Positions 56,332 to 64,000 of a stretch of 64,000 bases of DNA are shown in pieces. Under the pieces are notes generated by a model. The model was not told the origin of the DNA. It worked only from the letters and a program-made list of their open reading frames with translations, and did no database searches. The stretch lies in assembly GCA_014169315.1 (NCBI GenBank), contig AP022133.1, positions 372,001 to 436,000 on the forward strand. The letters are read 5' to 3'. Source of the DNA: Enterobacter cloacae (GTDB lineage Bacteria; Pseudomonadota; Gammaproteobacteria; Enterobacterales; Enterobacteriaceae). The first letter of the stretch is position 1, and each line of letters starts with the position of its first letter. The translations under genes and the position numbers were made by a program.

Positions 56332-57288
56332 ATGTGGAAGCGCTTACTTCTTGTCACAGCAGTTTCGGCAGCCATGTCGTCTATGGCGATGGCCGCACCT
56401 TTAACCGTAGGATTTTCGCAGGTCGGGTCTGAATCCGGCTGGCGTGCGGCTGAAACCAACGTTGCGAAAAGCGAGGCCCAGAAACGCGGCATCACGCTGA
56501 AGATTGCCGATGGTCAGCAAAAACAGGAAAACCAGATTAAAGCCGTGCGTTCCTTCATCGCTCAGGGGGTGGATGCCATCTTCATTGCGCCGGTGGTGGC
56601 CACAGGCTGGGAGCCGGTACTGAAGGAAGCCAAAGACGCTGAGATCCCGGTTTTCCTGCTCGATCGTTCCATTGATGTAAAAGACAAATCTCTCTATATG
56701 ACCACCGTCACCGCCAACAACATTCTTGAGGGGCAATTAATTGGAGACTGGCTGGTGAAACAGGTGGGTGGCAAACCGTGTAACGTGGTTGAGCTGCAGG
56801 GTACGGTGGGCGCGAGCGTGGCTATCGACCGTAAGAAAGGGTTTGCAGAAGCCATCGCTAAAGCGCCGAACATCAAGATTATCCGCTCTCAGTCCGGCGA
56901 CTTTACCCGCAGCAAGGGTAAAGAGGTTATGGAAAGCTTTATCAAGGCTGAAAACAACGGCAAGAACATCTGCATGGTTTACGCCCATAACGATGACATG
57001 GTGATCGGTGCTATTCAGGCCATTAAAGAAGCGGGCCTGAAGCCGGGTAAAGATATCCTCACCGGCTCTATCGATGGCGTGCCGGATATCTACAAAGCGA
57101 TGATGGACGGTGAAGCGAATGCCAGCGTTGAGCTGACGCCAGACATGGCCGGCCCGGCATTTGATGCGCTGGAGAAATTCAAGAAAGACGGCACGTTGCC
57201 TGAGAAGCTGACCATCACTAAATCCACACTCTACCTGCCAGATACTGCCAAAGAAGAGTTAGAGAAGAAGAAAAATATGGGCTACTAA
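56332..57288 (+). CDS. ytfQ: Galactofuranose-binding periplasmic protein YtfQ
   Basis: YtfQ is the solute receptor of the YtfQRT-YjfF ABC importer, shown in E. coli to bind galactofuranose. The 318-residue protein has a signal peptide (cleavage after MAMA, residue 21) and the two-lobe Peripla_BP_4 fold, with GFSQVGSESGWRAAET at the start of the mature domain and VYAHNDDMVIGAIQAIKEAG. It is first in the operon and is separated from ytfR by a hairpin. Confidence 0.96.
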   Translation: MWKRLLLVTAVSAAMSSMAMAAPLTVGFSQVGSESGWRAAETNVAKSEAQKRGITLKIADGQQKQENQIKAVRSFIAQGVDAIFIAPVVATGWEPVLKEAKDAEIPVFLLDRSIDVKDKSLYMTTVTANNILEGQLIGDWLVKQVGGKPCNVVELQGTVGASVAIDRKKGFAEAIAKAPNIKIIRSQSGDFTRSKGKEVMESFIKAENNGKNICMVYAHNDDMVIGAIQAIKEAGLKPGKDILTGSIDGVPDIYKAMMDGEANASVELTPDMAGPAFDALEKFKKDGTLPEKLTITKSTLYLPDTAKEELEKKKNMGY

Positions 57289-57297
57289 TGCCCGTTC

Positions 57298-57335
57298 CCC
57301 TCTCCCCTATGGGGAGAGGGCCAGGGTGAGGGGGA
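57298..57335 (+). repeat. CCCTCTCCCC hairpin between ytfQ and ytfR
   Basis: CCCTCTCCCC (57298-57307) and GGGGAGAGGG (57311-57320) form a perfect 10-bp stem with a TAT loop, followed by CCAGGGTGAGGGG. It is the dispersed hairpin family again. Here it sits inside an operon and could stabilise the upstream ytfQ message. Confidence 0.75.
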
Positions 57336-57340
57336 TAACC

Positions 57341-58843
57341 ATGACCACTGAACAACACCAGGAAATCCTCCGCACAGAAGGATTAAGCAAATTTTTCCCT
57401 GGCGTAAAGGCGCTGGATAACGTCGATTTTAGCCTGCGACGTGGCGAGATCATGGCGCTGCTGGGTGAGAACGGTGCGGGAAAATCAACGCTGATTAAAG
57501 CCCTGACCGGCGTTTATCACGCCGATCGTGGTTCCATCTGGCTGGAAGGCAACGCGATTTCGCCAAAAAATACCGCCCATGCCCAGCAGCTGGGAATTGG
57601 GACGGTGTACCAGGAAGTGAACCTGCTGCCGAATATGTCGGTGGCGGATAACCTGTTTATTGGCCGTGAGCCACGGCGCTTTGGCCTGTTACGGCGTAAA
57701 GAGATGGAAGCGCGGGCAACGAAACTGATGGCGTCTTACGGTTTCTCCCTCGACGTCCGCGAGCCGTTAAACCGCTTTTCCGTGGCGATGCAGCAGATCG
57801 TCGCCATTTGCCGTGCCATCGATCTCTCTGCGAAAGTGCTGATCCTCGACGAACCGACCGCCAGCCTCGATACCCAGGAAGTGGAGATGCTCTTTACTCT
57901 GATGCGCCAGCTGCGCAATCAGGGGGTGAGCCTGATCTTCGTCACCCACTTCCTCGATCAGGTGTATGAAGTGAGCGATCGGATTACGGTGCTGCGCAAC
58001 GGCAGTTTTGTCGGCTGTCGCGAAACCCGTGAGCTACCGCAGATTGAGCTGGTTAAAATGATGCTGGGCCGTGAGCTGGATACCAATGCGCTCCAGCGTG
58101 CAGGCCGCACGTTGTTGAGCGATAAACCGGTCGCTGCTTTCAGCGATTACGGCAAAAAAGGGACGATCTCGCCGTTTAATCTGGAGGTGCGCCCCGGCGA
58201 GATTGTCGGCCTGGCAGGCCTGCTCGGATCAGGCCGTACCGAAACCGCCGAAGTGATCTTCGGGATCAAACCTGCCGACAGCGGCAGCGCGTTGATCAAA
58301 GGCAAACCGCAAACGCTGCGATCGCCACATCAGGCTTCATGTCTGGGGGTCGGGTTCTGCCCGGAAGACAGGAAAACGGACGGCATTATTGCCGCGGCCT
58401 CCGTGCGGGAAAATATCATTCTTGCTCTGCAGGCGCAGCGTGGCTGGTTACGACCGATTCCGCGTAAAGAACAAAATGCGATTGCCGAACGCTTTATCCG
58501 CCAGCTGGGGATCCGCACCCCGAGCGCGGAACAACCCATTGAGTTTCTCTCCGGCGGTAACCAACAGAAGGTACTGCTTTCACGCTGGTTGCTGACTAAA
58601 CCCCAGTTCCTGATCCTCGACGAACCGACGCGCGGTATTGACGTCGGGGCGCATGCCGAAATTATCCGGCTTATCGAAACGCTCTGTGCCGACGGGCTGG
58701 CGCTGCTGGTGATCTCGTCCGAACTGGAGGAGCTGGTGGGGTATGCCGATCGCGTGATTATCATGCGCGATCGCAAGCAGGTGGCAGAGATCCCGCTGGA
58801 TAAACTGTCCGTTCCGGCAATCATGAATGCCATCGCGGCATAA
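57341..58843 (+). CDS. ytfR: Galactofuranose ABC importer, ATP-binding protein YtfR
   Basis: This is a 500-residue double-ATPase protein of the RbsA/MglA type. The first domain has Walker A GENGAGKST (42-50), a degenerate signature (RFSVAMQQ) and ILDEPTASLD. The second has an altered Walker A (GLLGSGRTE), the signature LSGGNQQ and ILDEPTRGIDVG. The start at 57341 gives MTTEQHQEIL. An earlier in-frame ATG lies close to the hairpin and is rejected. Confidence 0.96.
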   Translation: MTTEQHQEILRTEGLSKFFPGVKALDNVDFSLRRGEIMALLGENGAGKSTLIKALTGVYHADRGSIWLEGNAISPKNTAHAQQLGIGTVYQEVNLLPNMSVADNLFIGREPRRFGLLRRKEMEARATKLMASYGFSLDVREPLNRFSVAMQQIVAICRAIDLSAKVLILDEPTASLDTQEVEMLFTLMRQLRNQGVSLIFVTHFLDQVYEVSDRITVLRNGSFVGCRETRELPQIELVKMMLGRELDTNALQRAGRTLLSDKPVAAFSDYGKKGTISPFNLEVRPGEIVGLAGLLGSGRTETAEVIFGIKPADSGSALIKGKPQTLRSPHQASCLGVGFCPEDRKTDGIIAAASVRENIILALQAQRGWLRPIPRKEQNAIAERFIRQLGIRTPSAEQPIEFLSGGNQQKVLLSRWLLTKPQFLILDEPTRGIDVGAHAEIIRLIETLCADGLALLVISSELEELVGYADRVIIMRDRKQVAEIPLDKLSVPAIMNAIAA

Positions 58844-58853
58844 GGAGTTAATC

Positions 58854-59879
58854 GTGATGCCCCGTTCGCTTTCGCAAACTGGTGAGTCAAAGCGCCGCTT
58901 TAACTGGCCGACCGGCACGCCGCAAATTGCCGCGCTGCTGCTGGTACTGCTGGTCGATAGCCTGGTCGCCCCGCATTTCTTCCAGATTATTGTGCAGGAT
59001 GGCCGCCTGTTTGGTAGCCCGATAGACATCTTAAACCGCGCCGCTCCCGTGGCCCTGCTGGCGATTGGCATGACGCTGGTCATTGCCACCGGCGGTATCG
59101 ACCTTTCCGTTGGTGCTGTGATGGCGATTGCAGGTGCCACTGCCGCCTCGATGACCGTGGCCGGACATAGCCTGCCGGTGGTACTGCTGGCAGCATTAGG
59201 CACGGGCGTTCTGGCCGGGCTGTGGAACGGTATCCTGGTGGCGGTTCTCAAGATCCAGCCGTTTGTCGCCACGCTGATTTTAATGGTGGCCGGACGCGGG
59301 GTGGCGCAGTTGATCACCTCCGGTCAGATTGTCACTTTCAACTCGCCGGGCCTGGCGTGGCTCGGTAGCGGTAAGCTGCTCTTTTTCCCGACGCCGGTCA
59401 TTATTGCGCTGGTGACGTTAGTGGTGTTCTGGCTGTTTACCCGTAAAACGGCGCTCGGCATGTTTATTGAAGCGGTTGGGATCAACATTCGCGCCGCGCG
59501 AAACGCCGGGGTGAATACCCGGCTGATGGTGATGCTGACCTACGTGCTGAGCGGTGTCTGCGCTGCCATCGCCGGGATCATTGTCGCGGCAGATATCCGT
59601 GGGGCTGATGCCAACAATGCCGGGTTATGGCTGGAGCTGGATGCGATCCTGGCGGTGGTCATTGGCGGCGGATCGTTGATGGGCGGACGCTTTAACCTGC
59701 TGCTCTCGGTAGTCGGCGCACTGATTATTCAGGGAATGAATACCGGTATCCTGCTCTCCGGCTTTCAGCCGGAACTCAACCAGGTGGTGAAAGCGGTGGT
59801 CGTGCTCTGCGTGCTGATTGTTCAGTCGCCGCGCTTTGTTAGCATCATTAAGGGGATCCGTGGCCATGATAAAACGTAA
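58854..59879 (+). CDS. ytfT: Galactofuranose ABC importer, permease YtfT
   Basis: This is a 341-residue inner-membrane permease of the BPD_transp_2 (RbsC-like) family, with ATGGIDLSVGAVMAIAG and the late IGGGSLMGGRFNLLLSVVGALIIQGMN segment. A GTG at 58854 with AAGGAG upstream is taken as the start because it gives the E. coli length. The next codon, an ATG at 58857, is an equally possible start. Its end overlaps yjfF by 14 bases. Confidence 0.94.
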   Translation: MMPRSLSQTGESKRRFNWPTGTPQIAALLLVLLVDSLVAPHFFQIIVQDGRLFGSPIDILNRAAPVALLAIGMTLVIATGGIDLSVGAVMAIAGATAASMTVAGHSLPVVLLAALGTGVLAGLWNGILVAVLKIQPFVATLILMVAGRGVAQLITSGQIVTFNSPGLAWLGSGKLLFFPTPVIIALVTLVVFWLFTRKTALGMFIEAVGINIRAARNAGVNTRLMVMLTYVLSGVCAAIAGIIVAADIRGADANNAGLWLELDAILAVVIGGGSLMGGRFNLLLSVVGALIIQGMNTGILLSGFQPELNQVVKAVVVLCVLIVQSPRFVSIIKGIRGHDKT

Positions 59880-60864
59880 TTTACCGTTGATGATCACGCT
59901 GGGCGTGTTTGTGCTGGGGTATCTCTATTGCCTGACCCAGTTCCCCGGCTTTGCTTCCACGCGCGTCATTTGCAACATCCTGACGGATAACGCCTTTTTA
60001 GGCATTATCGCCGTCGGCATGACCTTTGTGATCCTCTCCGGCGGGATTGATCTCTCTGTGGGGTCGGTGATCGCGTTTACCGGTGTGTTTCTCGCGAAAG
60101 CGATCGGTTTCTGGGGCATTTCACCGCTGCTGGCCTTCCCGTTGATACTGGTGCTGGGCTGTGCGTTTGGTGCCTTTATGGGGCTGCTGATAGATGCGCT
60201 AAAAATCCCGGCCTTTATCATCACTCTCGCGGGAATGTTCTTTCTGCGCGGCGTCAGCTATCTGGTGTCGGAAGAGTCCATTCCGATTAACCATCCTGTT
60301 TACGACACGCTCTCCAGCCTGGCGTGGAAAATCCCTGGCGGTGGCCGCCTGAGCGCGATGGGGTTGTTGATGCTGGGCGTGGTCGTGATTGGGATCTTCC
60401 TCGCTCATCGCACCCGGTTTGGTAATCAGGTTTACGCCATTGGCGGCAGCGCCACCTCGGCGAACCTGATGGGGATCTCCACCCGCAGCACCACCATCCG
60501 CATTTATATGCTCTCTACCGGACTGGCGACGCTGGCAGGTATCGTCTTCTCCATTTATACCCAGGCCGGTTACGCTCTGGCAGGGGTGGGCGTGGAGCTT
60601 GATGCCATTGCCTCGGTTGTGATTGGCGGAACGCTGCTCAGCGGTGGGGTGGGAACGGTGCTCGGGACGCTGTTTGGCGTGGCGATCCAGGGGCTGATTC
60701 AGACCTACATCAACTTCGACGGCACGCTCAGTTCGTGGTGGACGAAAATCGCCATCGGCATTCTGCTCTTTATTTTTATCGCGTTGCAACGTGGCCTGAC
60801 GGTACTGTGGGAGAACCGCCAGAACTCGCCTGTTACGCGTGTAAGCACATCAGCAACAAAGTGA
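59866..60864 (+). CDS. yjfF: Galactofuranose ABC importer, permease YjfF
   Basis: YjfF is the second permease subunit, 332 residues, with the same RbsC-like fold (LSGGIDLSVGSVIAFTG; VIGGTLLSGGVGTVLGTLFGVAIQG). The start gives MIKRNLPLMI, as in E. coli, and overlaps ytfT by 14 bases, implying coupled translation. It is the last gene of the importer operon. Confidence 0.95.
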   Translation: MIKRNLPLMITLGVFVLGYLYCLTQFPGFASTRVICNILTDNAFLGIIAVGMTFVILSGGIDLSVGSVIAFTGVFLAKAIGFWGISPLLAFPLILVLGCAFGAFMGLLIDALKIPAFIITLAGMFFLRGVSYLVSEESIPINHPVYDTLSSLAWKIPGGGRLSAMGLLMLGVVVIGIFLAHRTRFGNQVYAIGGSATSANLMGISTRSTTIRIYMLSTGLATLAGIVFSIYTQAGYALAGVGVELDAIASVVIGGTLLSGGVGTVLGTLFGVAIQGLIQTYINFDGTLSSWWTKIAIGILLFIFIALQRGLTVLWENRQNSPVTRVSTSATK

Positions 60865-60889
60865 TAACACGCTGAATTTGCTTAAAGTC

Positions 60890-60916
60890 TAAACATTTTC
60901 CGGTAGCGGCCGATAA
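60890..60916 (+). promoter_or_regulatory. Sigma-28 promoter of the third chemoreceptor
   Basis: TAAACATT (60890-60897) and GCCGATAA (60909-60916, a perfect -10) are separated by exactly 11 bases, 44 bases upstream of the ATG. A second TAAAGTCT at 60883-60890 is out of register. Confidence 0.85.
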
Positions 60917-60960
60917 TCTTTTTTTATGCCCAGAAATATCTCGCTACCGGAAATAATATC

Positions 60961-62532
60961 ATGCTGAAAACGCTATCGATTCGTACCGGCTTGCTTTCGT
61001 TACTGGCCGTTATGACCCTTCTGCTGCTGATTGTCAGCGGCATTGGTATTTATGCCCTCACACAGAGTTCGTCTTCACTCCAGCGCATCAACCACCTTCA
61101 GGGTGAACAGATGGTGCAGCTTAATTCTGGCTATACGCTGATCCTGCGTGCGCGCAATGAAGCAAGCCAGGCCGTCCGCATGATGGAAATCGGCATGCTG
61201 GACGATGCGGCGAAGTCGGTGAAAACCATCAATCAGGAAGTCATCCAGGCGCAAAAAACGCTGAAAAGCGTGATCGACGATGGTGTGGCGGACAAACAAG
61301 GACAGCAGTTGCTGGATAAGGTCGCGGCGAGTCTCGCGGCGTATAACCAGCAAGGGATCAACCCGATGCTGAAAGCCCTGAACGACCAGAATGCAGACAG
61401 CTACTACGATCTGCTGGAGAACAGGCTGATCCCGGTAGCGAAGCAGTTTGATAACGATATGCAGGCGTTCCAGACATGGAGCGAAGCGCGCGGAAAAGCG
61501 GAAGTGAGCGCGGTGCAATCGAGTAAAAACCGGGTGCTGATCCTGATTGTCGTGGCGGCGCTGCTGACGGCCGGGATTATTGTGCTGGCCTGGCTGGTGC
61601 TGCGCAATATGTTGCTGAAGCCGCTCTCTGCCTCCATTGCGCAGCTTGAACATGTTGCAGCGGGGGACTTAACCCATACGCTGAATGCACCTGCGAGCCA
61701 GGAATTTAACCGTCTGAACGCGGCCATCGAAGAGATGCGTCAGTCGCTAATGGGCTCGGTTATGCGGGTGCGCGATGCCAGTTCACAAATTGATACCGGC
61801 AGCCGTGAGCTAACGGCGGGGAATATGAACCTTGCCCAGCGCACCGAATCCACCGCGACGTCGCTGGAGCAGACGGCGGCCAGCATGGAAGAGATCACCG
61901 CGACGGTGAAACTTAATGCCGATAACGCCGAACAGGCACACCAGCTGGCGAAGTCGGTGTCCGACACTGCCGATCACGGCAGCGAAATGGTCTGCTATGT
62001 GATCGAGAAAATGCGGGATATCTCTGGCAGCTCGGCGCGCATCGCCGACATCCTGAGCGTCATCGACGGTATCGCATTCCAGACCAATATCCTGGCGCTG
62101 AACGCCTCTGTTGAAGCCGCACGCGCAGGTGAACAAGGACGTGGATTCGCCGTTGTGGCAGGTGAGGTGCGTAACCTGGCCAGCCGCAGTGCCGATGCGG
62201 CAAAAGAGATCCGTTCACTTATCAGTGATTCGCAAACCCACGTTAACGAGGGCAGCGAGCTGGCGCAGCAGGCCGGTGAAACGATGGACGAAATCGCGAC
62301 TGAAGTCCTGCGCATGACCAAACTGATGCGCGAAATTGCTACCGCGTCTCAGGAACAGAGTCGCGGTATTGAGCAGGTGAATATCGCGGTGAATCAGATG
62401 GACGAAACCGCGCAGCAAAACGCGGCGCTGGTGCAACAATCTTCTGCCGCGACACGCTCGCTGGAAGAGCAGTCGCGTGAGCTGATGGAAGCCATGTCAT
62501 CATTCAAACTGACGGCTCAGGCTGTTGCATAA
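60961..62532 (+). CDS. Methyl-accepting chemotaxis protein (third)
   Basis: This is a 523-residue chemoreceptor with a first membrane segment (about 12-33), a periplasmic four-helix bundle (about 35-190), and a second membrane segment (about 193-216). HAMP and the signalling domain with [26 protein letters not shown] follow. One tip residue differs from the usual NAAVEA (NASVEA). Only some of the Tsr ligand arginines are present (Arg73). It ends KLTAQAVA, without the NWETF tether. It lies directly after the galactofuranose importer but has its own sigma-28 promoter and a terminator at 62543. Confidence 0.93.
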   Translation: MLKTLSIRTGLLSLLAVMTLLLLIVSGIGIYALTQSSSSLQRINHLQGEQMVQLNSGYTLILRARNEASQAVRMMEIGMLDDAAKSVKTINQEVIQAQKTLKSVIDDGVADKQGQQLLDKVAASLAAYNQQGINPMLKALNDQNADSYYDLLENRLIPVAKQFDNDMQAFQTWSEARGKAEVSAVQSSKNRVLILIVVAALLTAGIIVLAWLVLRNMLLKPLSASIAQLEHVAAGDLTHTLNAPASQEFNRLNAAIEEMRQSLMGSVMRVRDASSQIDTGSRELTAGNMNLAQRTESTATSLEQTAASMEEITATVKLNADNAEQAHQLAKSVSDTADHGSEMVCYVIEKMRDISGSSARIADILSVIDGIAFQTNILALNASVEAARAGEQGRGFAVVAGEVRNLASRSADAAKEIRSLISDSQTHVNEGSELAQQAGETMDEIATEVLRMTKLMREIATASQEQSRGIEQVNIAVNQMDETAQQNAALVQQSSAATRSLEEQSRELMEAMSSFKLTAQAVA

Positions 62533-62863
62533 TAATATCCAGCCCTGGTGCATTTTGTGCCAGGGTTTTATTTGTTGCTGAATTTATCGCCCCGAGATTA
62601 TCGTGAATATCACCCACTAATATTTCCAGCGAGCTGGTTAAGGCTAACGCTTTTTCGGTTGGTTCCAGATATAAACCTTTGCGGAAAAATAATGGTTCGT
62701 CAAAGAGTTGGCTAAAGCGTTTTAATGCCAGGCTTACCGCCGGGCGGGACATCTCCAGACGCACTGAGGCTTTTGCCATGCTGCCGCAGCGGACCACTTC
62801 AATAAATACGGGGATAAGATTTAAATCAATACCGGTATTGGCTCGAGAATAGTTTTTCATCAC
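62504..62863 (-). pseudogene. LysR-family regulator remnant (DNA-binding domain only)
   Basis: The frame encodes 119 residues. Residues about 13-90 form a good LysR winged helix (LNLIPVFIEVVRCGSMAKASVRLEMSRPAVSLALKRF, then the wing). The effector-binding domain of about 200 residues is absent. The last 20-25 residues are antisense to the third chemoreceptor's terminator (62543-62570) and its final codons, so they are not native sequence. It is probably a truncated gene. A functional short DNA-binding protein is possible. It lies between the chemoreceptor and fbp, where E. coli K-12 has nothing. Confidence 0.7.
62543..62570 (+). terminator. Terminator of the third chemoreceptor
   Basis: CCCTGG pairs with CCAGGG, extended by wobble pairs towards a TTT loop, and is followed by TTTTATTT, 10 bases after the chemoreceptor stop. 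It lies inside the antisense LysR remnant frame. Confidence 0.8.
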
Positions 62864-62976
62864 AAGTTATGCTCCACGAAATATCTGTCAAACTGTTATG
62901 GAAATAATGCAGGAGCAGTGGTGAATATTAAAGCGTATTTTTTATAAACACTTATACGGTAAAATATATAAATGAG

Positions 62977-63001
62977 AAAGGGAGCCAGCCAGGCTCCCTT
63001 T
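62977..63001 (-). terminator. Terminator after fbp
   Basis: AAAGGGAGCC pairs with GGCTCCCTTT around a 5-base loop, 10 bases beyond the fbp stop on the minus strand. Confidence 0.8.
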
Positions 63002-63011
63002 GCTAAGGGTA

Positions 63012-64000
63012 TTACGCGTCCGGGAATTCCCGGATAAAACGTTCAACATCTTCAACCATATGGTTGTTACCGACGAAGAACGAACGGCGCTGGTGCAGGC
63101 TTTTTGGCACGATATCCAGAATACGCTCTTTACCGTCGCTCGCCTTACCGCCGGCCTGCTCGGCCAGGAACGCCATCGGGTTGCATTCGTACAGCAGACG
63201 CAGTTTCCCGTCAGGGTGGCTGGCGGTGCTTGGGTAGAGGTAGATGCCGCCTTTCAGCAGGTTACGGTGGAAGTCCGCTACCAGCGAGCCAATGTAGCGA
63301 GAGGTATACGGGCGTTGGGTTGCTTTATCCTCTTCCTGGCAGAATTTGATGTATTTCTTCACGCCGTTCGGGAATCTGATGTAGTTACCTTCGTTGATGG
63401 AGTAGGTGTTGCCCTTCTCCGGGAAGCGCATACGTTCCTGACTCAGGCAGAACACGCCCAGCGACGGATCGTAAGTAAAGGCGTGAACGCCACACCCGGT
63501 GGTGTACACCAGCATGGTGGACGAACCATATACGACGTAACCGGCAGCAACCTGATGACTGCCAGGTTGCAGGAAATCTTCTTCGGTCACCGGCGTGCCA
63601 ACAGGCGTGACGCGGCGGTAGATGGAGAAAATGGTACCGACAGAAACGTTAACGTCGATATTGGAGGAGCCGTCCAGCGGATCCATCAGAACGACGTATT
63701 TCGCGTGTTCGCACCCTTCGAAAACAACAATTTCATCTTCTTCTTCAGAGGCGATACCCGCAACGATGTCGCGTGCGCGCAGTGCAGCTTTCAGTTTTTC
63801 ATTTGCGAACAGGTCGAGTTTCTGTTGAACCTCGCCCTGAACGTTCTCGGCACCGCTGGCACCCAGGATATCGACCAGACCGGCCTTGTTGATATCACGG
63901 TGGATGATCTTAGCGCCCAGCTTTATTGCCGACAGCAAAGCAGTGAGTTCACCGGTAGCATGAGAGAACTCGTGCTGCTTTTCGACAATAAATTCACCTA
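63012..64000 (-). CDS. fbp: Fructose-1,6-bisphosphatase class 1 (5' end beyond window)
   Basis: Fbp hydrolyses fructose 1,6-bisphosphate to fructose 6-phosphate in gluconeogenesis. Reading continues in frame to the window edge ([24 protein letters not shown]...), so the start lies outside and only about three residues are missing from a 332-residue protein. The metal-site motif [11 protein letters not shown] and the [29 protein letters not shown] block are present. An internal ATG at 63938 is not the true start. Confidence 0.97.
   Translation of the reverse strand, partial: GEFIVEKQHEFSHATGELTALLSAIKLGAKIIHRDINKAGLVDILGASGAENVQGEVQQKLDLFANEKLKAALRARDIVAGIASEEEDEIVVFEGCEHAKYVVLMDPLDGSSNIDVNVSVGTIFSIYRRVTPVGTPVTEEDFLQPGSHQVAAGYVVYGSSTMLVYTTGCGVHAFTYDPSLGVFCLSQERMRFPEKGNTYSINEGNYIRFPNGVKKYIKFCQEEDKATQRPYTSRYIGSLVADFHRNLLKGGIYLYPSTASHPDGKLRLLYECNPMAFLAEQAGGKASDGKERILDIVPKSLHQRRSFFVGNNHMVEDVERFIREFPDA

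Overview
This 64 kb window is chromosomal backbone from a member of the Enterobacteriaceae. Gene order follows Escherichia coli around minutes 94-96, running from a glycine tRNA and queG to fbp. The roughly 55% GC look, REP-type repeats, recurrent CCCTCTCCC/GGGAGAGGG hairpins and three extra flagellar-type chemoreceptor genes fit Enterobacter or a close relative (Lelliottia, Kosakonia) better than E. coli. The genus is an inference from remembered gene order and protein similarity, because no search was run.

Positions 1-17219 hold housekeeping genes: the 3' end of a tRNA-Gly, queG, the nnr-tsaE-amiB-mutL-miaA-hfq-hflX-hflK-hflC superoperon, yjeT, purA, nsrR, rnr and rlmB. Downstream of rlmB a MHS-family (MFS) transporter stands where E. 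coli K-12 has the yjfI-yjfC genes. It is followed by aidB, two small stress or biofilm proteins (yjfN, bsmA) and the esterase yjfP. Positions 22109-28807 hold the complete L-ascorbate system: repressor ulaR, lactonase ulaG, PTS transporter ulaABC and catabolic enzymes ulaDEF. The divergent ulaG-ulaA control region has clear inverted repeats. Next come yjfY and the rpsF-priB-rpsR-rplI operon with a structured leader.

Positions 31156-46703 hold a DMT transporter, ytfB, fklB, cycA, the NsrR-controlled ytfE (with a perfect 23-bp palindrome), a Tsr-like chemoreceptor, ytfF, an AraC-type regulator, the divergent pair qorB/ytfH, cpdB, cysQ, ytfJ, ytfK and ytfL (paeA). Positions 46916-53635 hold msrA, tamA-tamB (outer-membrane assembly) and ytfP. 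A second chemoreceptor occupies the ytfP-ppa interval, which carries chpSB in E. coli K-12. Then come ppa, the galactofuranose ABC importer ytfQ-ytfR-ytfT-yjfF, a third chemoreceptor, a LysR-family gene reduced to its DNA-binding domain, and fbp, which runs off the right edge.

The main non-textbook observation is that all three chemoreceptor genes sit at different points in an otherwise conserved backbone, and each has a good sigma-28 (FliA) promoter with the correct 11-bp spacer. Only the first has the C-terminal NWETF tether. It keeps the three Tsr ligand arginines at identical numbers but lacks the ligand threonine. I found no phage, insertion sequence, CRISPR array, defence island or clearly novel multigene system.
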